Below are positions 62,652-64,000 of a DNA stretch of 64,000 nucleotides, in pieces (positions within the stretch are counted from its first letter, which is position 1; each line of letters opens with the position of its first letter). Position numbers and translations under genes: made by a program. The notes beneath the pieces are model-generated. The model saw only the letters and a program-made list of their open reading frames with translations, had not been told where the DNA came from and did not search any database. Source of the DNA: Sediminibacillus massiliensis (lineage in GTDB: Bacteria; Bacillota; Bacilli; Bacillales; Amphibacillaceae); contig NZ_LT732535.1 of NCBI RefSeq assembly GCF_900156915.1, forward strand, positions 2,992,838-3,056,837, read 5' to 3'.

Positions 62652-62830
62652 AAGATGTACCTCCTTAATGAGAAATGATTTTTTCTGTTGTGACGCTGTA
62701 CTATTCCATATCCACTTTCTGCTTTTCCCAAACATAGACTCAATATAAATGTGGACAACCAGGAGTTGTGCTTAACTGTCAATTGTATCGGGTATAGGTA
62801 TAGGAGATATTTTGGTAAGGAGGAATAGAG

Positions 62831-63457
62831 ATGAGTAGAAAGTTAAAAGCACTGATTTTAAATTGTTCATTGAAGAAATCGAATGAACCTTCTAATACCG
62901 ATGCCATGCTGAACGATTTCATTAAAATTTTTGATGGGAAACAGGTGGAATCTGAAGTGATTCGTGTTGCAGATTACCAGGTTGCCTATGGTATTGCGTC
63001 CGACATGGGTGATGGTGATGAATGGCCGCAGATCTGGGAAAAGGTAAAAGAGGCAGATATCCTACTTGTCGGTACACCTGTATGGCTTGGAGAGAAAAGC
63101 AGTATATCTAAGCTTGTATTGGAACGTCTGGATGGCGGCAGCAGTGAAACGAATGAGAAAGGGCAATCCATTTTTTACAACAAGGTAGCCGGAGCTGCAG
63201 TGACTGGTAATGAAGACGGCGCGAAGAATGCTGGAGGGGATTTGATTTTCGGTTTGGCTCAGCTAGGTTATACCGTTCCGCCGAATCCACTTGCATACTG
63301 GGTAGGAGAAGCCGGCCCGGGTCCTTCTTATGTTGAAGCGGAAGGGTACAAAAGTGAATTCACGCAATCCACTATACAAATGGCCGGACACAACCTGGTC
63401 CACCTGGCCAGCATTCTGAATGAACAGCCGATTCCTGCAGAGGGAAATGCATCCTAA
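62831..63457 (+). CDS. Flavodoxin-like NAD(P)H-dependent FMN reductase
   Basis: 208 residues. Flavodoxin fold: LKALILNCSLKKSNEPSNT (phosphate loop), then DILLVGTPVWLGEKSS and VTGNEDGAKNAGGDL. AAGGAGG precedes the ATG. Probably an FMN-binding quinone or flavin reductase; the substrate is not predictable. Monocistronic, with a strong bidirectional terminator downstream. Confidence 0.82.
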   Translation: MSRKLKALILNCSLKKSNEPSNTDAMLNDFIKIFDGKQVESEVIRVADYQVAYGIASDMGDGDEWPQIWEKVKEADILLVGTPVWLGEKSSISKLVLERLDGGSSETNEKGQSIFYNKVAGAAVTGNEDGAKNAGGDLIFGLAQLGYTVPPNPLAYWVGEAGPGPSYVEAEGYKSEFTQSTIQMAGHNLVHLASILNEQPIPAEGNAS

Positions 63458-63467
63458 CATGCCTAAT

Positions 63468-63502
63468 ACAAAAAAGGATGGGGTTGCCCCATCCTTTTTT
63501 GT
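63468..63502. terminator. Bidirectional terminator after the FMN reductase gene
   Basis: AAAAAGGATGGGG/CCCCATCCTTTTT with loop TTG. Confidence 0.88.
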
Positions 63503-63567
63503 CTCTTGAGATTAACAGTGTAAAACCCCTTCCAAGCTTTACGCTATATCCCGTCAAGCGGTTGTTG

Positions 63568-64000
63568 TTAAAGTATCTTGCTAAGAAACGATTTCAATCT
63601 TGGACTTTGGGGATTTTGAAATATTTCTTCCGGCGTACCTTCTTCCATAAAAATACCTTCATCAATAAAGAAGACCCGGTCGCCAACTTCTCTTGCAAAA
63701 CCCATTTCATGTGTAACCACAACCATTGTCATACCTTCTTGTGCCAGTTCCTTCATGACTTCCAATACTTCTCCGACAAGTTCGGGGTCAAGTGCGGAGG
63801 TAGGTTCATCAAAAAGCATGACGGTGGGATTCATGGCCAAAGCCCTGGCTATAGCAACCCGCTGTTTTTGTCCTCCCGAAAGACTGCCAGGATAGACATC
63901 TGCCTTGTCTGACAATCCAACCTTTGACAGGAGCGGCAATGCTGTCTGTTCAGCTTCTTCTTTGGATAAACCTTTAACTTTTATTGGTGCTAGTGTCACG
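63568..64000 (-). CDS. Amino acid ABC transporter ATP-binding protein, GlnQ-like (partial)
   Basis: The C-terminal ~143 residues of a polar amino acid ABC ATPase; the N-terminal part with Walker A lies beyond the right edge. Visible: [16 protein letters not shown], signature [15 protein letters not shown], Walker [15 protein letters not shown], switch His in [11 protein letters not shown]. Transporter partners are outside the window. Confidence 0.88.
   Translation of the reverse strand, partial: VTLAPIKVKGLSKEEAEQTALPLLSKVGLSDKADVYPGSLSGGQKQRVAIARALAMNPTVMLFDEPTSALDPELVGEVLEVMKELAQEGMTMVVVTHEMGFAREVGDRVFFIDEGIFMEEGTPEEIFQNPQSPRLKSFLSKIL

Overview
The window looks like a chromosomal segment of a spore-forming, probably salt-tolerant member of the Bacillaceae (Halobacillus/Virgibacillus/Oceanobacillus-like). 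Evidence: the 3' end of a 5S rRNA followed by ten tRNA genes; the Bacillus-type order arginase - sigW - rsiW - cdaA - cdaR - glmM - glmS with a glmS ribozyme; a Spo0E-type phosphatase; CwlK; the alaR-alaT pair; YueI, YjzC, YhcV and YfhD-like proteins; moderate G+C; and strong AGGAGG ribosome binding sites. The genus is an inference. No phage, CRISPR array or intact insertion sequence was seen.

Layout. 1-1062: end of an rrn operon with tRNA Asn, Thr, Glu, Val, Thr, Tyr, Gln, Lys, Gly, Ala. 1063-1772: interspersed repeat. 1773-10150: arginase, Spo0E-like gene (minus strand), SigW/RsiW envelope-stress pair with its own SigW promoter, c-di-AMP synthase and its regulator, and GlmM/GlmS for cell-wall amino sugars, with a self-cleaving ribozyme before glmS. 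10371-13822: CydDC exporter. 13908-22682: mixed housekeeping and transport genes, including a DMT exporter, a serine hydrolase/P1 peptidase pair, an AT-rich methyltransferase, an SDR, a cold-shock protein, a FUSC protein and a CDF zinc exporter next to its ArsR/CzrA regulator.

23221-33401 is the most unusual region: about 10 kb, all on the plus strand, with short gaps or overlaps. It encodes a six-helix b-type-cytochrome-like membrane protein with a tetracysteine tail, a molybdopterin oxidoreductase of the nitrate reductase type, a four-cluster ferredoxin, a Tat-exported Rieske protein, three small unknown proteins, a NarK-type nitrate transporter fused to a PAS domain, a sensor-less histidine kinase, a NreC-like response regulator, an NreA-like GAF protein and a second, triple-PAS kinase. 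Two matching palindromes one double helical turn apart lie just upstream of the first gene. I read this as a nitrate reduction module in which transporter, sensor and signalling proteins are physically linked. Nitrate as substrate is inferred from the transporter, the NreA-like protein and the enzyme family.

33525-63457: AEC transporter; a 973-residue secreted OB-fold protein behind apparent PhoP boxes; PepT; a YdjM-like protein; a second repeat copy; a beta-helix protein; a flavin amine oxidase; a DJ-1/PfpI protein; a Fur-controlled ferredoxin-NADP reductase with a structured leader; CwlK; glucose dehydrogenase; IlvD; a TrpXYZ-like ABC importer; a GPH sugar transporter; AlaR/AlaT; a DAO-type oxidase; a TcyABC-like cystine importer; the largest repeat composite; then small stress-type genes, MscL with a zinc-ribbon tail, YhcV and an FMN reductase. 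A GlnQ-like ATPase is cut by the right edge.
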